DNA of 56,484 nucleotides from Deltaproteobacteria bacterium (lineage in GTDB: Bacteria; Myxococcota_A; UBA9160; SZUA-336), in contig VGRW01000017.1 in the NCBI GenBank assembly GCA_016875225.1, forward strand, positions 1 to 56,484. Reading direction: 5' to 3'. The position numbers were made by a program, and so were the translations under genes. Of the stretch, positions 52,641-56,484 are shown piece after piece. Under the pieces are notes generated by a model that saw only the letters and a program-made list of their open reading frames with translations, was not told the origin of the DNA and searched no databases. How positions within the stretch are numbered: position 1 is the first letter of the stretch; each line of letters starts with the position of its first letter.

Positions 52641-53246
52641 TTGTTCCGGCTCGCTCGCTGGCTCGCGCTCTGGCTCGCCGCGGGCGTGCTGCTGCTCGTC
52701 GCGATCGGCGTCGCCGCCCGCTGGCACGATGGTCCGATCGGACCGTTTCCAGGCGGCGCGATGACCGGAGACGTGGTCCGCGTGCCGGTGCGGGACTGGG
52801 GAGCGCTGCTGCCGCCCAACGACGACTTCGGCGGGCGCGTCGAGCTGCAGGTGTGGCCGGGCGAGCCGCGCTCGATCACCGTCGGCTACGTCGTTCGCGA
52901 CGGCAGGCTGTACGTGCCGGCGCTGCTCGGCGCGCGCAAGACCTGGCCTGCACTGGTGACGGCGGACGAGCGCGTGCTGCTGCGAGTTAGCGGCAAGCTC
53001 TACCCGCTGCGCGCGGTTCGCGTGACCGATCCCGCGGAGCTCGAGCCGCTCGCGCTCGCGCTCGGAGAGCTCGAGCCAGGGACGCGCGCCGACCCCGACG
53101 CGCTTGCTACCTGGTTCTTCCGGCTGGAGCCGCCGCGCGAGACGACGAGGCGGCGAAATCTCGGCGAGTCGGCGCCGGCCGCAGGTCGGTCGCGCGCGCG
53201 GCCGGACTGGTGCGAATCGCCTTCCCCTGATCTCGCTCGACCGTGA
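52641..53246 (+). CDS. Membrane-anchored hypothetical protein, split-barrel-like
   Basis: A 201-residue protein starting at TTG, 4 bases after the oxidoreductase. Residues 1-28 are a membrane helix (FRLARWLALWLAAGVLLLVAIGVAAR). The outer part has beta segments EPRSITVGYVVRDGRLYVPALLGARKTWPALV and LLRVSGKLYPLRAVRVTDPAEL, which recall the F420/FMN split barrel (DUF385/PNPOx-like). Adjacency to an F420-type enzyme makes a flavin or F420 partner role attractive but unproven. The C-terminus is basic and low complexity. Confidence 0.5.
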   Translation: MFRLARWLALWLAAGVLLLVAIGVAARWHDGPIGPFPGGAMTGDVVRVPVRDWGALLPPNDDFGGRVELQVWPGEPRSITVGYVVRDGRLYVPALLGARKTWPALVTADERVLLRVSGKLYPLRAVRVTDPAELEPLALALGELEPGTRADPDALATWFFRLEPPRETTRRRNLGESAPAAGRSRARPDWCESPSPDLARP

Positions 53247-53284
53247 GCCGACCGCCGCGCGGCGGCTATGCTACGCCCGTGGCG

Positions 53285-56174
53285 ATGGTCGACCGCGAAT
53301 CCCTGGCTCGAGCGCTGCGGCAGCGGCGGGTCCAGCTGCTGCTCGCGGTCGTCGTCCTGCTCGCGATCGTGCGCGTCGCTCTGCCCTACGTGCTGCGCTC
53401 CGTGATCGTCTCTCAGGCCGACCAGGCGCTGGTCGGCCGGGTCGCGCTCGAGGATCTCGACCTCTCGCTGATCCGCGGCGGTGTCACGCTGCGCGGGCTC
53501 GGGGTCTACACGGACGAGCTGCCATCGAGTGCGCCCGCGCTCTTCGAGGCGAAGCGCCTGTGGACGCAGATCAGCTGGCTTGCGCTCTTCACCAAGACGA
53601 TCGAGGTCGAGGAGTTCGAGCTCGAGGGCTTCGTGGTCCGGCTCGACCGGATGAAGGAAGGCATGGTCTTGCCGCGGCCGGTGCCGAGCGAAACGCCGCC
53701 GGAGCCCGAGCCGGAGCCCGAGAATGCGGAGCCGCTCGGCTGGTCGTTCGCCGCCGACGACGTGGCGTTCCGTGACGGGCAGATCCACTTCCAGGATCAC
53801 ACCGTCGGCGTGGAGCCGCACCGCTTCGACCTGGCGGTGAAGGATCTCTCGGCGAAGCAGATCGCGCTGCGCATCGACCCCACCGGACAGGTGCCGGGGC
53901 GGATCTCGATCGTGGCGCAGATCGGCGAGGGATCGGTCGGGCTCGACTCACAGGTCACGCAGCATGCCGCAGGGCCGGGCGCCGTCTCGACGGTGACGCT
54001 GGCGAACCTGCCGATCGACAAGGTGCGCGTGTACCTCACGATGTTCGGCTGGAGCGACCTCTCGGGAAAGCTCGACGCGTCGATCGAGCACCACTTCGAG
54101 CCGGGTGGCGTGCACCAGATCGGCGGCGCGGTGTCGCTCTCCGAAGTCTCGGTGCGCGTTCCGGGTCTCGACCGGCCGGCGCTCGGCTTCGAGAAGCTGC
54201 GGGTCGCGCTCGACGCGATCGACGTCGAGAAGCAGAGCGCGGCCGTCGCCGAGGTCGCGCTGGTCGGCGCGCAATTGGTGGTGGACGCGAAGTCCAAGGA
54301 GCCGGTGCCCGCGATCGCGAGGCCCGCGGGCGCGGAGGCAGCGGCCGCGGAGGCGGCCGAGCCCGCGAAGCCGTGGACCTGGGGCGTGCGCAAGGCGCGG
54401 CTCGAGCGCGCGGTCGTCGAGCTCGAGGGCGGCGCCGAGCCGCTGCCGATCGGCGTGGACGCCGAGATCGGCGAGCTCTCGAGCGAGCCGGGCAGTCGCT
54501 GGCCGATCGCACTGCGGGTGGCGCAGGGTGAAGGATCGCTCGCCGTCGACGGAACGCTCGCGATCGATCCGCTCGCATTCGACGGAAAGCTCGCGATCCG
54601 AGAGCTCGCGCTCGCGCCGCTGCTCTCGCGGATCAAAGCGCCGGCGGTGGGACTGCTGCGCCAGGGGAAGGCCCGCGCCGAGCTCTCGATCGGGCTGGCC
54701 AAGGATCTGCACGTCTCGGGAACGCTGGGTCTGGCCGGTCTCGACGTCGGCGAGGAGAAGACCGCGAAGGAGTTCGGCGTCGCGTGGAAGGACTTCGAGC
54801 TCGGCATCCGCGATCTGTCCGTGCCCGGGCTGATCGGAGCGACGGATGGCTCGGCCGCGCGCACGATCGGCGTGAAGCTCGATCGGGTCCGATGGGTCGA
54901 GCCGGCGTTCACCATCACGCGCACGGCGGACGGGATCGTGCTTCCGTCCTTCGGAAGCGCGGCCGTCGAGCCGGGCGCGCCCGCGCCCGTAGAGCCCGCG
55001 CCGGAGCAGGCGGGACCGACGACGGAGGTCGCGGTCGAGCTCGCCGATGCCCGGATCGATCGCGCGAAATTGCGCTTCGGCGATCGCACCGTGAAGCCGT
55101 TCTTCGCCACCCGGATCGACCGCCTCGACGCGCGCGCGCGGCGTCCGCTGGCCGGGGCCGCGCGTCGAGAATCTGACCCTCGCCCTGCTCGGAATGAACG
55201 GGGCGAAGCTCGACCTGCAGGGGAGCATCCGGCCCGGCAACTCGGTGATCGACGCGAAGCTCGTGAAGCTGGGGCTTGCGCAGTTCAATCCGTACGTGAC
55301 TCCGACGGGCTACGGCCTCGCGGATGGCGCGCTGTCGCTCGAGTCCAAGGCGAAGATCGAGAAGGACGCGTACAGGACGTCGACCGACGTCGTGGTCTCG
55401 AAGCTCGAAATGGGCGGCTCCGAGGGCGAGTCGCTGTTCCAGCAGAACTTCGGGATCCCGCTCTCGGTCGCGCTCGGGCTTCTGAAGGACCTCGACGGGA
55501 ACATCACGCTCGCGGTGCCGGTCGACGGCGACCGCGGCGGCATGAAGCTCGGGCTGGGAAGCATCGCGGGTCAGGCGCTGCGCAGCGCGTTGATGGGCGC
55601 GCTCGCCTCGCCGCTCGCGCTCCTCGGCGCGATCACGGCCGACGGCAAGGTTCAGAGCCTGGCGCCCGAGCCGGTCGTCTTCGTGGCGGGGAACTCGGAG
55701 CTCGCGCCCGAAGGCGCCGAGCGCATCGAGCAGATCGCCGGCCTGCTCTCCGGCTCGCCCGGAATCGCTCTGACACTTTCCGGTGGCACGTCCGAGAGCG
55801 ATCTGCGCGTGCTCCGCGAGCGCGCGCTCCTGGCCGAGCTCGAGGCGACCTCGGGCGTGCGCGCTCTGGGTCAGCTCGGCGAGATCGGCACGCGCCGGGC
55901 CGTGCGAAACCACCTCGGCGCGAAGCTCGCGGGCCAGCCGGCTCCGGCGCTCGAGCCGGAGCAGGAGACCTGGCTCGAGGAGAAGGTCGCCGCGAGCGCG
56001 ATCGACGCCGCGGCGCTCCAGACGCTCGCCGCGACGCGCGCCGCGGCGGTGCACGGCCTGCTCGTGCGCGAGCACGGCATCGCCGAACGGCAGCTCGTGA
56101 TCGGCCCGCCGAGCACCGAGCCCCCGCTCGCGAAGCCCGGCGTCGCCATCGCGCTCGGCGCGCCGAAGCGCTAG
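53285..56174 (+). pseudogene. AsmA/DUF748-family protein interrupted by a frameshift
   Basis: A large envelope protein of about 963 codons if repaired. The N-terminus is a membrane anchor (QLLLAVVVLLAIVRVALPYVL) followed by AsmA-like repeats (VALEDLDLSLIRGGVTLRGLGVY, FDLAVKDLSAKQIALRI, VSLSEVSVRVPGLDR); the C-terminal part has the DUF748 tail and an OmpA-like stretch (FVAGNSELAPEGAERIEQIAGLL). The reading frame changes by one base in a (CG)6 run at 55129-55142: before it the frame reads IDRLDARAR, after it VRWPGPRVENLTLALLGMN. The expected join is RARVRWPG. The length 2890 is one more than a multiple of three, fitting one inserted base. Sequencing error is as likely as inactivation. Confidence 0.75.
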
Positions 56175-56200
56175 CCGCGCCCGCGCGCTAAGCTCGGCGT

Positions 56201-56443
56201 GTGTCGACGCCCTCGAGCCCGCAAGCTCCATCTCGATCTCACGCTCTCTTGCTCGAGAGACTCGCCCGCGCCTCTGCCGCGGAGAACGCACGAGCGCGCG
56301 CGAGAGAGTGGGCCGGAGCGACGGATGCCGAGCGCGTCGCCGCGTTCGTGGAGCTGTCGCGGATCTGCGCCGAACTAGCGCGAATGCGCGGTGCGGTGGC
56401 CGTGAAGCCTCCGCTTCCGGTGATCCGGATCTCCTCGCGCTAG
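56201..56443 (+). CDS. Small hypothetical protein (80 aa)
   Basis: An 80-residue, mainly helical protein with a GTG start. The core RSHALLLERLARASAAENARAREWAG-type helices and AAFVELSRICAELARMRG give an amphipathic helical pair. No family is recognised and no Shine-Dalgarno is obvious, so confidence is modest. It stands 26 bases after the DUF748 gene on the same strand. Confidence 0.5.
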   Translation: MSTPSSPQAPSRSHALLLERLARASAAENARARAREWAGATDAERVAAFVELSRICAELARMRGAVAVKPPLPVIRISSR

Positions 56444-56484
56444 GCCGATGAGTCCGACTGCGGCCCTCCCGCACGAGAAGAAAA

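Overview
The window is about 56.5 kb of very GC-rich bacterial chromosome, densely packed on both strands, with many GTG and TTG starts and frequent 1-4 base overlaps between genes. The gene content points to a Gram-negative, probably aerobic heterotroph with type IV pili: a minor-pilin/PilY1 operon, a large proteobacterial-type NAD-glutamate dehydrogenase, a DUF1329 protein, a PilZ protein, a TIGR04211-like SH3 protein, an AsmA/DUF748 protein and luciferase-like (F420/FMN) oxidoreductases. A deltaproteobacterial, Myxococcota or Binatota-like lineage fits best, but no marker here fixes the phylum. I see no phage, transposase, plasmid or CRISPR gene.

Layout. 0-8 kb: a luciferase-like oxidoreductase, a DUF1329 lipoprotein-type protein, a small orphan protein, an inositol-phosphatase/HisN, a degenerate GGDEF protein, transketolase and a metallophosphoesterase lipoprotein. 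7.5-10 kb: a sucC-sucD-ferredoxin operon with a recognisable promoter. 10-15.8 kb: a small membrane protein, an SDR, a hypothetical gene, an Hpt plus PleD-like diguanylate cyclase pair, PAC2, MetF, PilZ and PyrF. 15.8-22.1 kb: fimT-pilV-pilW-pilX-pilY1 on the minus strand, ending at a strong terminator. 22.3-27 kb: a (2S)-methylsuccinyl-CoA-dehydrogenase-like enzyme, a secretin-like protein and groESL. 26.9-32.6 kb: a five-gene minus-strand run (aldolase/SDR fusion, SpmA-SpmB fusion, SH3 protein, DUF815 ATPase, PurU).

32.6-33.0 kb is the only long gap. It holds a lower-GC stretch with a 14-codon reading frame behind a near-perfect Shine-Dalgarno, nested helices, a hairpin whose loop can pair upstream (pseudoknot) and a terminator-like helix ending in T5. 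This candidate structured leader RNA is the most interesting undescribed signal in the window.

33-38.8 kb: an alpha/alpha-barrel-like protein, a METTL7-like methyltransferase, an IclR regulator overlapping IlvE, then (minus) a QueG-like Fe-S protein, an ALDH1L-type formyltransferase and a hexapeptide acyltransferase. 38.9-43.6 kb: NAD-glutamate dehydrogenase and tRNA-Ser(CGA). 43.6-49 kb: an EthD protein, an acyl-CoA ligase, a membrane-anchored PP2C phosphatase and a MATE exporter with a hairpin and possible leader peptide in its 5' region. 49.3-56.4 kb: an orphan with faint siderophore-synthetase (IucA/IucC) features, RlmI, an F420-type oxidoreductase, a membrane-anchored small protein, a frameshifted AsmA/DUF748 gene and a small orphan.

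Metabolic theme: folate/C1 genes (MetF, PurU, the ALDH1L-type formyltransferase), acyl-CoA enzymes (the methylsuccinyl-CoA-dehydrogenase-like protein, acyl-CoA ligase, divergent SucCD) and amino-acid turnover (NAD-GDH, IlvE) fit growth on organic or fatty acids, possibly through an ethylmalonyl-CoA route. Other genes of that route are not in the window. All function calls come from reading motifs by eye; no database search was possible.
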